Below are positions 15,825 through 23,764 of a stretch of DNA of 64,000 nt, one piece after another (positions within the stretch are counted from its first letter, which is position 1; each line of letters opens with the position of its first letter). Location: positions 232,325 through 296,324 of the forward strand of contig CAJUCT010000001.1 of assembly GCA_910585015.1 (NCBI GenBank). Reading direction: 5' to 3'. The notes under the pieces were generated by a model. It did no database searches and was not told the DNA's origin. It saw only the letters and a program-made list of their open reading frames with translations. The position numbers and the translations under genes were made by a program. The stretch comes from an uncultured Acetatifactor sp. (lineage in GTDB: Bacteria; Bacillota; Clostridia; Lachnospirales; Lachnospiraceae).

Positions 15825-17063
15825 ATGTATTCATTAGATGAAGTGAGAAATGTTGACCCCGAGATCGCCCGGGCCATCGAGGATGAGCAGGCCCGGCAGA
15901 ACAGCCATATCGAACTGATTGCGTCCGAGAACTGGGTGAGCAGGGCCGTGATGGCAGCCATGGGAAGCCCTCTGACCAACAAATACGCCGAAGGATATCC
16001 CGGCAAGAGGTATTACGGCGGCTGTGACTGCGTGGACGTGGTGGAGAATCTGGCCATCGACAGGGCCAAGGAACTGTTCGGCTGCGACTATGCCAATGTG
16101 CAGCCCCACTCCGGCGCCCAGGCCAACATGGCGGTACAGTTTGCGGTGTGCAAGCCCGGGGATACCGTCATGGGCATGAATCTGGATCACGGCGGACACC
16201 TGACCCATGGCAGCCCGGTGAACATGTCGGGAAAATACTTCCATATCGTCCCCTACGGCGTCAACGACGAGGGCTTCATCGACTATGACAGACTGCGCGA
16301 GATTGCGTTGGAGGCAAAGCCGAAGATGATCATTGCCGGCGCTTCCGCATATGCCAGAACCATAGATTTCAAGAAATTCCGGGAGGTGGCTGATGAGGTG
16401 GGCGCCGTGCTGATGGTGGATATGGCCCACATTGCCGGTCTGGTTGCGGCGGGGCTGCATCCCAGTCCCATTCCCTATGCGGATGTGACCACCACCACCA
16501 CTCATAAGACCCTGCGGGGACCCAGGGGCGGCCTGATCCTTTGCAATAAGGAGGCAGCCGATAAGTACAACTTTAACAAGGCCATCTTCCCCGGCATCCA
16601 GGGCGGACCCCTGATGCATGTGATCGCCGCCAAGGCAGTGTGCTTCAAGGAGGCGCTGAGTGACGAGTTCAAGGCATATCAGCAAGGCGTCATCGACAAT
16701 GCCCAGGCGCTGTGCAGGGGATTGATAAGCCGTGACATCAAAATTGTGTCCGGCGGCACGGACAACCACCTGATGCTGGTGGATCTGACGAACTACGGCC
16801 TCACAGGCAAAGCGGTGGAAAAGCTGCTGGATGCGGCCCATATCACCTGCAATAAAAACACGATTCCCAACGATCCCCAGTCTCCTTTCGTGACCAGCGG
16901 TGTGCGTCTGGGAACTCCCGCCGTGACATCCCGCGGCATGAATACAGAGGATATGGACAGGATTGCGGAGGCCATTGCCATGGTGATCAAGGGCGGCGAA
17001 GAGAAAGTGCCCCAGGCAAGAGCCATGGTGCAGGAACTTACCCACAAATATCCGCTGAATTAA
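15825..17063 (+). CDS. glyA: Serine hydroxymethyltransferase
   Basis: A 412-aa PLP enzyme that interconverts serine and glycine while loading one carbon on tetrahydrofolate. Start at 15825 follows AGGAGGAG; an upstream in-frame ATG at 15663 lies before the promoter and is rejected. Landmarks: [20 protein letters not shown], the [19 protein letters not shown] block, [31 protein letters not shown], and the PLP lysine 228 in [14 protein letters not shown]. Length and order are those of bacterial GlyA. It is followed after 51 bases by a lipoprotein gene on the same strand. Confidence 0.97.
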   Translation: MYSLDEVRNVDPEIARAIEDEQARQNSHIELIASENWVSRAVMAAMGSPLTNKYAEGYPGKRYYGGCDCVDVVENLAIDRAKELFGCDYANVQPHSGAQANMAVQFAVCKPGDTVMGMNLDHGGHLTHGSPVNMSGKYFHIVPYGVNDEGFIDYDRLREIALEAKPKMIIAGASAYARTIDFKKFREVADEVGAVLMVDMAHIAGLVAAGLHPSPIPYADVTTTTTHKTLRGPRGGLILCNKEAADKYNFNKAIFPGIQGGPLMHVIAAKAVCFKEALSDEFKAYQQGVIDNAQALCRGLISRDIKIVSGGTDNHLMLVDLTNYGLTGKAVEKLLDAAHITCNKNTIPNDPQSPFVTSGVRLGTPAVTSRGMNTEDMDRIAEAIAMVIKGGEEKVPQARAMVQELTHKYPLN

Positions 17064-17114
17064 GACGGGAATGTTTCATGTTTCGAAAGATATAACGAGG
17101 AGATGATAGAGCGA

Positions 17115-18242
17115 ATGTTATATAGTATGTGTAATAAAGTAAAAATGGGGGTAGGGGCGCTGGCCTGTATCGCGGCGCTGGGATTGTCCGGCTGCGGCAC
17201 AGGCGCCCAGGTGGGCGGCGCAGTGGACAGAGGTCTCGACATGGAGGACTATACCGGGGAGGAGAGCAGTCAGCCCCAGGAGAGTACTTCGTCCCAGGAG
17301 AGCGGCGGGGAAATCACGGACATTAACAACACCTCCGTTGAAAACGCAGCTGCGGGGGAACTGAACGAGTTTGGCCTTGATTTGGAGACCATGGATATAG
17401 TCAAGTACAATATCTATGTGGAATTGAACAACACCATCGTGGAGATAATGGACAACATCAACAACTATTTCCTGGTGGTGGATACCACGGAGGAGTTCCG
17501 CTTCCGGGATGACGCGGAGTACAGCTACGGCTACCGGATCAAAGGGTTTAACCTGGATGCGGTGGAGGACGCGGAACTGGTGTATGGCGTGGAGCCCGCC
17601 TATGAGAGGCTGGATGAACTGGTGGAAGCCATGCTGCCTTCCATGCGGGAGATCATGGAGACCTTTGACGCTATAGACGACTCCGAGTACACCTATGAGC
17701 AGAACCAGTACCAGCAGCCGAAGGAAAACCATGCTCGCCTGATGGCCTGCCTGGAAACGTTTACCACATATGCCTATGAGTACATGGAACAGATTGACGT
17801 TATCGCCGACGAGAGGAGCGCGGCTCAGGAGGCGAGAATGCTGGAGGAGGGACAACTGATTATCTATAATTTCAGCCATATGCTGACCCTGTCCTCCCAG
17901 ATTCTGGATGAAATATACGATCAGGGAATTGACGATTTTAACCTGACAGAACTGGACCTGACTCCCATCTACCCGCTGTTTGAGGAGATGCAGGCCACGG
18001 CGGCGGCCTACGATGAGGCGGTCAGTGACAGCAATCAGCTTATGAAGGAATCCCTGTCCAACCGTCAGGTGTACGCGGGCAACTGGAATGGCCTGATACA
18101 GGCTTTTGAATGGATGATCAAGCAGGTGGAGAGCGGAGTGCCCTATGAGGACCCCTCTCATGAGTATCTGGGCGGCCTGCAGCATATCTATGTGGTGCTG
18201 TCCGACCGTGTGGAGGACTACAACGGCATTTTTGTGGAGTAG
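17115..18242 (+). CDS. DUF3829 lipoprotein
   Basis: The N-terminus KVKMGVGALACIAALGLSGC is a lipoprotein signal with the modified Cys at about residue 28, so the protein sits on the outer face of the membrane. A Ser/Glu/Gln-rich linker follows (EESSQPQESTSSQESGG). The rest is all helical and matches DUF3829 (VKYNIYVELNNTIVEIMDNI, then YAYEYMEQIDVIADE and YDEAVSDSNQLMKESLSNR), a family of unknown function. Start 17115 is favoured because GAGGAG directly abuts the ATG at 17103, leaving it no spacing. Total 375 aa. Confidence 0.75.
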   Translation: MLYSMCNKVKMGVGALACIAALGLSGCGTGAQVGGAVDRGLDMEDYTGEESSQPQESTSSQESGGEITDINNTSVENAAAGELNEFGLDLETMDIVKYNIYVELNNTIVEIMDNINNYFLVVDTTEEFRFRDDAEYSYGYRIKGFNLDAVEDAELVYGVEPAYERLDELVEAMLPSMREIMETFDAIDDSEYTYEQNQYQQPKENHARLMACLETFTTYAYEYMEQIDVIADERSAAQEARMLEEGQLIIYNFSHMLTLSSQILDEIYDQGIDDFNLTELDLTPIYPLFEEMQATAAAYDEAVSDSNQLMKESLSNRQVYAGNWNGLIQAFEWMIKQVESGVPYEDPSHEYLGGLQHIYVVLSDRVEDYNGIFVE

Positions 18243-18256
18243 GCAGTCCGGCAGGT

Positions 18257-18293
18257 ATCCTGTGCCCATGGGATGTGAAAGTCATGGGTACAG
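18257..18293 (+). terminator. Weak hairpin after lipoprotein gene
   Basis: CCTGTGCCCATG pairs with CATGGGTACAGG (one mismatch) over a 12-base loop. No T-run follows, so it may be a 3' stabilising hairpin instead of a terminator. Confidence 0.4.
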
Positions 18294-18390
18294 GGATTTG
18301 CGAAGTTCAGGAAAAAATCCTTGCGTTTACAGCAGGTTCGTGCTAAAATATCTTTCGTTGACGCACAAATGTGCGCAGGAGAAACACATC

Positions 18391-18834
18391 ATGAAGGATA
18401 ATGTCAAATATTATATGGTGCGCAGGAAAGCTATTCCGGAGGTGCTTCTGAAAGTTGTGGAGGCCAAGGGCCTTCTTGAATCGGAGAAAGTGGACACCAT
18501 ACAGGATGCGGTGGATGCGGTGGGCATCAGCAGGAGTTCTTTTTATAAGTATAAGGACGACATCTTTGAGTTTCATGACAATGCGAGAGGGACGACGATT
18601 ACCTTGACCCTCCAGATGGAGGACGAACCGGGGCTTCTGTCGGATGTATTGAGAACCATCGCGGAGTTTCGGGGGAATATTCTGACTATTCACCAGAGCA
18701 TCCCCATCAACGGGATCGCGTCCCTGAGTATCAGTATACAGGTGCTGCAGACCACCGGGGACGTGGCCCGGATGATTCAGGAACTGGAGAACCAGCGGGG
18801 CGTACATCATGTAATGATTTTGGCGAAAGAATAA
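18391..18834 (+). CDS. ACT-domain protein, PheB/UPF0735 family
   Basis: A 147-aa protein. Residues 1-65 are a helical DNA-binding-like part (AIPEVLLKVVEAKGLLESEK, AVDAVGISRSSFYKYKDDIF) and residues 68-147 an ACT domain (LTLQMEDEPGLLSDVLRTIA, GNILTIHQSIPINGIASL) that in this fold binds amino acids. The order matches UPF0735/PheB, often encoded just before homoserine dehydrogenase in Firmicutes, as here (33-base gap). It may sense an amino acid and adjust threonine/methionine synthesis; that role is inference. The start is set by CAGGAGAAAC upstream. Confidence 0.9.
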   Translation: MKDNVKYYMVRRKAIPEVLLKVVEAKGLLESEKVDTIQDAVDAVGISRSSFYKYKDDIFEFHDNARGTTITLTLQMEDEPGLLSDVLRTIAEFRGNILTIHQSIPINGIASLSISIQVLQTTGDVARMIQELENQRGVHHVMILAKE

Positions 18835-18867
18835 AGGGCTGCTGAGGCGGCGGAATGTGAGGAAGAT

Positions 18868-20082
18868 ATGATTTATGTAGCGGTATTGGGATATGGCACT
18901 GTGGGCAGCGGCGTGGTGGAAGTCATTGAGAAAAATAAGGATATGGTGAACAAAAAGTCCGCGGCGCAGCTGGAGATCAAGTATATTCTGGATCTGCGGG
19001 ATTTTCCCGGAGATCCTTATGAGCAGAAGGTGGTCCATGATGTGAATATCATCCTGGAGGACCCCGAAGTGTCCATCATCTGCGAGACCATGGGAGGGGT
19101 GAAGCCGGCATATGATTTTACCAAGGCGGCGCTGCTGAAGGGTAAGAGTGTGTGTACCTCCAACAAGGAACTTGTAGCCACCCATGGTCCTGAACTGCTG
19201 CAGATCGCCCGTGAGCACAGCTGCAATTATCTCTTTGAGGCCAGCGTGGGGGGAGGCATTCCCATTATCCGGCCGCTGAACTATTCTCTGACCGCGGAGA
19301 AACTGGAGGCCATCACGGGTATTTTAAACGGCACCACCAATTATATTTTGACCAAGATGGAGAAGGAGGGGGCGGATTTCGCCGCCACCTTGAAAAAAGC
19401 CCAGGAGAAGGGGTATGCGGAGCGCAATCCCGAGGCGGATATCGAAGGTTATGACGCCTGCCGCAAGATTGCGATCCTGTCCTCCCTGATGACCGGGCGG
19501 AATGTATCCTATGAGAATATCTACACGGAGGGGATCTCCAGGGTCACGGCGGACGATTTTGTGTACGCCAAAGCGGCCGGCAAGTCCATCAAGCTGCTGG
19601 CCATGAGCAAGGACACAACGGAGGGTACACTGGCCATGGTGTCCCCCTGCATGATCAGTCCGGAGAACCCGCTCTATATGGTAAGCGGCGTGTTCAACGC
19701 CGTGTGTGTGCGGGGGAACATGCTGGGGGACTCCATGTATTACGGAAGAGGGGCGGGCAAGCTGCCCACCGCCAGCGCAGTGGTGTCCGATGTGGTGGAT
19801 TGCGCCCGGCACCAGGGCAAGACCATCATGTGCTTCTGGAATCGGGAGGAGGCAAAACTGGTGGACATCGGCGATGTGGAGAGGGGCTTTTTCGTCAGGG
19901 CCAAAGCAGATGCCGCGGCGGATGTGGAGGCGGCTTTTCCCGGCGCGGAGCGGATACAGGTGGAAGGCCGGATCCAGGACTGCGGCTATTTCACCCAGCC
20001 CATGAAAGAGAAGGAGTTCTCCGCCAAGTATGAGGCTCTGGGGGATAAGGTTCTGGGGAGGATACGCCTGGAAATGGTGTAA
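18868..20082 (+). CDS. hom: Homoserine dehydrogenase
   Basis: A 404-aa enzyme reducing aspartate semialdehyde to homoserine with NAD(P)H, the branch point to threonine and methionine. Residues 1-15 hold the nucleotide motif VAVLGYGTVGSGVVEVI; CTSNKELVATHG, FEASVGGGIPIIRPL, ILNGTTNYILTKMEKEG and NPEADIEGYDACRKIAILSS are the catalytic-domain signatures. Length around 400 leaves about 85 residues after the catalytic core, a short ACT-like tail (FVRAKADAAADVEAAFPGAE). It probably forms an operon with the ACT gene before it. Confidence 0.95.
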   Translation: MIYVAVLGYGTVGSGVVEVIEKNKDMVNKKSAAQLEIKYILDLRDFPGDPYEQKVVHDVNIILEDPEVSIICETMGGVKPAYDFTKAALLKGKSVCTSNKELVATHGPELLQIAREHSCNYLFEASVGGGIPIIRPLNYSLTAEKLEAITGILNGTTNYILTKMEKEGADFAATLKKAQEKGYAERNPEADIEGYDACRKIAILSSLMTGRNVSYENIYTEGISRVTADDFVYAKAAGKSIKLLAMSKDTTEGTLAMVSPCMISPENPLYMVSGVFNAVCVRGNMLGDSMYYGRGAGKLPTASAVVSDVVDCARHQGKTIMCFWNREEAKLVDIGDVERGFFVRAKADAAADVEAAFPGAERIQVEGRIQDCGYFTQPMKEKEFSAKYEALGDKVLGRIRLEMV

Positions 20083-20086
20083 ATTA

Positions 20087-20223
20087 GACGATTGCGAAAG
20101 GTACTCTGCAAGTGACGTGGCTGGTCAATATATGCAAAAACGGGCTCCGACGCAGTGACAAGCCGCCCGTATTTTGTATATATTGCCCATCCACTGTACC
20201 AGAAAGAGAGTTTTACAATCGCC
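20087..20223. repeat. 137-bp imperfect palindrome (MITE-like or leader hairpin)
   Basis: The two ends, GACGATTG and CAATCGCC, can pair and the centre pairs strongly: TCAATATATGCAAAAACGGGC (20125-20145) against GCCCGTATTTTGTATATATTG (20165-20185), with one wobble and one bulge. It fills the gap between hom and aspartate kinase. Confidence 0.6.
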
Positions 20224-20266
20224 TAAAATATAAATATTATATGAGGAGAGAGGATAAACGGGTATC

Positions 20267-21586
20267 ATGAGAAAGGTAGTGAAATTCGGCGGCAGTTCCC
20301 TGGCCAGCGCCGAGCAGTTTAAGAAGGTAGGAAACATCATCCGCTCGGATGCGGAGAGGAAATTTGTGGTGCCCTCCGCCCCCGGCAAGCGGTACGACAA
20401 GGATATCAAAGTTACCGATATGCTGTATGGCTGCTATGCGCTGGCGGATGCGGATCAGGATTTCAGCGCGGAATTGCAGGCCATCAAGGCCCGTTATCAG
20501 GAAATCATCAACGGGTTGGATTTGTCCCTGTCCCTGGAGGAAGAGTTTGCCGTTATTGAGAGAAAGTTCCAGGATAAGGCCGGCAGCAACTATGCCGCCT
20601 CCCGGGGCGAATATCTGAACGGTGTCATTATGGCGCAATACCTGGGATATGAGTTTGTGGACGCGGCGCAGGTGATCTTTTTTGACGAAGAGGGGAATTT
20701 TGACGCAGATAGGACCAACGAGGTACTTTCCGCCAGACTGGCAGGCTGTGAGGCGGCGGTGATCCCCGGCTTTTACGGCGCAATGCCGGACGGCACGGTG
20801 AAGACTTTCTCCAGAGGGGGATCGGATATCACAGGATCTATCGTGGCCAAAGCCATCAAAGCGGACGTATATGAGAACTGGACCGATGTGTCCGGCTTTC
20901 TCATCGCGGATCCCCATATCATTGACGGACCGGAGGCCATCGACGTGATTACATACAGGGAGCTTCGGGAACTGGCTTATATGGGTGTCCCCGTACTTCA
21001 TGAGGATGCGATCTTCCCGGTGCGCCAGCAGGGCATTCCCATCAATATCCGCAATACCAATGCGCCGGAGGACAACGGCACCTGGATCGTGGGCAGCACC
21101 TGTCAGAAGTCCCGGTTCGTGATCACCGGTATTGCCGGGAAGAAGGGATATTGCTCCGTAAATATTGAAAAAGATATGATGAATTCGGAGATCGGTTTTG
21201 GCCGCAAAGTGCTGCAGGCTTTTGAGGACAATGGTATCTCCTTTGAGCATATGCCATCCGGTATCGACACGCTGACGGTATTTGTCCATCAGGATGAGTT
21301 CATGCACAAGGAACAGAAGGTGGTTTCGGCGATTCACCGCCTTGCGGAACCGGAGTCCATCGATATCGAGTCCGATTTGGCCCTGATTGCCGTGGTAGGA
21401 CGGGGCATGAAGTCCACCCGGGGCACGGCGGGCCGCATTTTCTCCGCGCTGGCACATAACAATGTCAATGTGAAGATGATCGATCAGGGATCATCGGAGT
21501 TGAACATCATTATCGGCGTGGCCAACGAGGACTTCGAGAATGCCATCAGAGCCATCTACGATATCTTTGTGATTGCACAGCTATAA
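20267..21586 (+). CDS. lysC: Aspartate kinase
   Basis: A 439-aa monofunctional aspartokinase that phosphorylates aspartate to start lysine, threonine and methionine synthesis. VVKFGGSSLASAEQFKKV opens the kinase domain, VVPSAPGKRYDKDIKVTD the nucleotide region, VIPGFYGAMPDGTVKTFSRG and GGSDITGSIVAKAIKAD the substrate site. Two C-terminal ACT domains follow (SVNIEKDMMNSEIGFGRKVL; LALIAVVGRGMKSTRGTAGR), as in feedback-inhibited enzymes. The insert between residues 55 and 110 is typical of the Clostridia type. Together with hom it makes the threonine/methionine branch. Which amino acid inhibits it cannot be read from the sequence. Confidence 0.93.
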   Translation: MRKVVKFGGSSLASAEQFKKVGNIIRSDAERKFVVPSAPGKRYDKDIKVTDMLYGCYALADADQDFSAELQAIKARYQEIINGLDLSLSLEEEFAVIERKFQDKAGSNYAASRGEYLNGVIMAQYLGYEFVDAAQVIFFDEEGNFDADRTNEVLSARLAGCEAAVIPGFYGAMPDGTVKTFSRGGSDITGSIVAKAIKADVYENWTDVSGFLIADPHIIDGPEAIDVITYRELRELAYMGVPVLHEDAIFPVRQQGIPINIRNTNAPEDNGTWIVGSTCQKSRFVITGIAGKKGYCSVNIEKDMMNSEIGFGRKVLQAFEDNGISFEHMPSGIDTLTVFVHQDEFMHKEQKVVSAIHRLAEPESIDIESDLALIAVVGRGMKSTRGTAGRIFSALAHNNVNVKMIDQGSSELNIIIGVANEDFENAIRAIYDIFVIAQL

Positions 21587-21601
21587 ATCGGTAAAGATAT
21601 A

Positions 21602-21638
21602 CCTGCCCGGATGAAACCACAGATCCGGGCAGGTTTTT
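21602..21638 (+). terminator. Intrinsic terminator
   Basis: CCTGCCCGGAT pairs with ATCCGGGCAGG, followed by TTTTT; ends the aspartate kinase transcript. Confidence 0.9.
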
Positions 21639-21755
21639 GCTATTGAGGAAAGAAATGCCGATTACTGAATACAACGAGAAAAATGCCAAATTTTGTCAAA
21701 ATTTGACGTATAAAAAGAATATTTGAAAAAAATAAAAGTTTTTTGCAAAAATGTG

Positions 21756-21783
21756 TTGACAAATAGAAAATACCTGCTATAAT
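21756..21783 (+). promoter_or_regulatory. Strong sigma-A promoter of a short transcript
   Basis: TTGACA, 16-base spacer, perfect TATAAT, preceded by A/T-rich tracts that resemble an UP element. Confidence 0.85.
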
Positions 21784-21789
21784 TAAATC

Positions 21790-21953
21790 ATACAAAAGAG
21801 ATTAAGCAACTGATTCCAAAATAAACACAGGAGGAAGGGCCAATGTACTAATGATAATGGAATCAAAAAATACAACAGGAGGTAAGGACCATTGGACAGC
21901 ATAGTTTGAAGAGGGCGCATCAAGAAAGAATTGATGTGCTCTCTTCCTTTTGC
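21790..21953 (+). ncRNA. Candidate small RNA / short-ORF transcript
   Basis: About 165 bases run from a near-consensus promoter to a strong terminator (GAAGAGGGCGCATCAA with TTGATGTGCTCTCTTC then CTTTT, 21908-21951). Inside are two 48-bp-spaced direct repeats, each with ACAGGAGG, a purine tract and NCCAWTG: the first leads to a two-codon ORF (Met-Tyr-stop, 21843-21851), whose stop overlaps the ATG of a 17-codon ORF (21851-21904); the second leads to TTG and a five-codon ORF (21892-21909). GATTCCA/TGGAATC flank the first repeat and can pair. I do not recognise an Rfam family. It could be a ribosome-binding regulatory RNA or a decoy. Confidence 0.6.
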
Positions 21954-22083
21954 ATAAAAGAACATTTCTTAATTTTCTAAAAAAAAGTATTTTTATGTAG
22001 AAAATTAGCACATGATAGGTTATACTTTTGCTGTATATGCAGTGTAGGCAACCGGAGGGATCATAGAAAGGCTTTGGATACAG

Positions 22084-23439
22084 ATGGAGAATCAGCAGGA
22101 CAAATTGCAGCAGCAAAGGGAGGCTCGGCGGAGGAGAAGGAAGCGCAACCAGATTCTGGCCTATGCCACGGTGCTGGTACTGATCGCACTGATGGCTGTG
22201 GGCATCGTCATTGGAGTCAAATACCTGACCCAGTGGCAGGAGCAAAGACAGCAGGAGGAACAACGGCAGCAGGAAAGTATGCAGGCCCAGCTGGAGCAGC
22301 AGCTGGAATCGGCGGAAGAGAGCATTGAGGCTCCGCCGGAGAAGCCGGAAGTGACGCCGGAGCCCATACCGGAATTGACCCCGGAAGAGAAGTTGGACGG
22401 GATTATCAATACCATGATTGAGGTCATGCCCCTGGAAGATAAGGTTTCCGGTCTGTTTTTTGTAACACCGGAGTCCATCACGGATGTGAATGCGGCGGTG
22501 CGGGCAGGGGACGGCACCAGGGAGGCACTGATCCGATATGCGGTGGGCGGCATTGTCTATGACAAAAAGAATATTCAGAATGCGGAACAATTTGGTGAGA
22601 TGCTGGGCAATACAGAGTTGTACAGCAAATACCCGATTTTCCTTGGCATAGAGGAAGAGGGGGGAAGCGTCAGTCCTTTGGCGTCCGCCGGACTGATTGA
22701 TAAGCAGCCCTCCGCGGCGGATATCGGCGAAGGAGGGGACGCAGGAGCCGCCTATCAGGCGGGGGTCAGTATGGGAGCCGGGATGGCTTCCTACGGTATC
22801 AATGTGGACTTTGCCCCGGTGGCGGATCTTGCCAATGTGGACGGCAGCGTGATGGCATCCAGAGCCTATGGCAATGACGCCATGGCGGTGACGGCCTATG
22901 TGAACAATATGGCAAACGGTCTGCGGGAACAGGGAGTGGTGGCGTGTGTGAAGCATTTTCCCTGCGGCGGCAGTACGGCGGCGGATACCCATGAAGGGCT
23001 GGCGGTGTCGGATCGCGGCGCGGAGGACTTGCGCAGCCAGGAACTGACAATATATCAGAGCAGTATTGATTCCGGCATACAGATGATCATGGTGGGGCAC
23101 ACGGCTGTTCCGTCTCTGACAGGAGACAATACCCCGGCGTCCCTCTCCAGCATCGTCGTGACCGATCTGCTGCGCAATGAGATGGGATACGGGGGCGTAA
23201 TCATCACGGACGCCATGGATATGAAAGCGATTTCGGAGTATTATGGTTCGGGACAGGCGGCGGTGTTGGCCCTGAAGGCGGGCTGTGACATGATTTTGAT
23301 GCCGGAAAATTTCGAGGAAGCTTATGCTGCCGTGTTGGCGGCGGTTCAGGACGGAACCATCTCAGAGGAGAGGATCAACGATGCCCTGCGCAGAATCTAC
23401 AGGATAAAATGTGCCGATCGGCTGAACCAAGTGGAATAG
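22084..23439 (+). CDS. Membrane-anchored glycoside hydrolase family 3 (NagZ-like)
   Basis: A 451-aa protein with a basic cytoplasmic tip (REARRRRRKRNQ), one membrane helix (residues 24-44) and a Gln/Glu-rich then Pro/Glu-rich linker to about residue 105. The outside part is a GH3 TIM barrel of the beta-N-acetylhexosaminidase type: GGIVYDKKNIQ, FLGIEEEGGSV, NVDFAPVADLANVDGSV, ACVKHFPCGGSTAADTHEGL with the His/Asp general-acid pair, and IITDAMDMKAI with the nucleophile Asp. It could trim N-acetylglucosamine from peptidoglycan or a surface glycan. KHFP-C-GG replaces the usual KHFPGHG. Confidence 0.88.
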   Translation: MENQQDKLQQQREARRRRRKRNQILAYATVLVLIALMAVGIVIGVKYLTQWQEQRQQEEQRQQESMQAQLEQQLESAEESIEAPPEKPEVTPEPIPELTPEEKLDGIINTMIEVMPLEDKVSGLFFVTPESITDVNAAVRAGDGTREALIRYAVGGIVYDKKNIQNAEQFGEMLGNTELYSKYPIFLGIEEEGGSVSPLASAGLIDKQPSAADIGEGGDAGAAYQAGVSMGAGMASYGINVDFAPVADLANVDGSVMASRAYGNDAMAVTAYVNNMANGLREQGVVACVKHFPCGGSTAADTHEGLAVSDRGAEDLRSQELTIYQSSIDSGIQMIMVGHTAVPSLTGDNTPASLSSIVVTDLLRNEMGYGGVIITDAMDMKAISEYYGSGQAAVLALKAGCDMILMPENFEEAYAAVLAAVQDGTISEERINDALRRIYRIKCADRLNQVE

Positions 23440-23459
23440 CGGGGAAAGAGGGTATCTCT

Positions 23460-23519
23460 GTTTGTCACCCCATATTTTTAAAATTATGGGTTGACAAACG
23501 GAGAAACCTATTGTATAGT
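23460..23519 (+). promoter_or_regulatory. tRNA-Gly promoter overlapped by a 15-bp palindrome
   Basis: TTGACA (23491-23496), 17-base spacer, TATAGT (23514-23519). The inverted repeat GTTTGTCACCCCATA (23460-23474) / TATGGGTTGACAAAC (23485-23499), one mismatch, covers the -35 box. It may be a terminator of the GH3 gene, an operator, or both. Confidence 0.75.
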
Positions 23520-23547
23520 ATATTTTGTTCAGAGCAATCTGACATAT

Positions 23548-23619
<72 letters not shown>

Positions 23620-23686
23620 TTTTTTATTGCTGTGAGCATGAACCAAAGGTGGTATGTGATACTTTGGCAACTGCTGTGAGGATCAG

Positions 23687-23712
23687 CCCCGCCGCTTGCG
23701 ACGGGGTATTTT
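23687..23712 (+). terminator. Possible terminator
   Basis: CCCCG and CGGGG around CGCTTGCG, then TATTTTG, downstream of tRNA-Gly and just before the diguanylate cyclase start. Confidence 0.45.
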
Positions 23713-23764
23713 GCTGTTAATGCGCAGTATGGGCGCAGGCCGGAAACGGGCAGAGGAGAGACGA

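Noticed and set aside
15834..17045. 403-codon minus-strand frame
   Set aside because: Antisense shadow of glyA; composition is His/Gln/Gly-rich.
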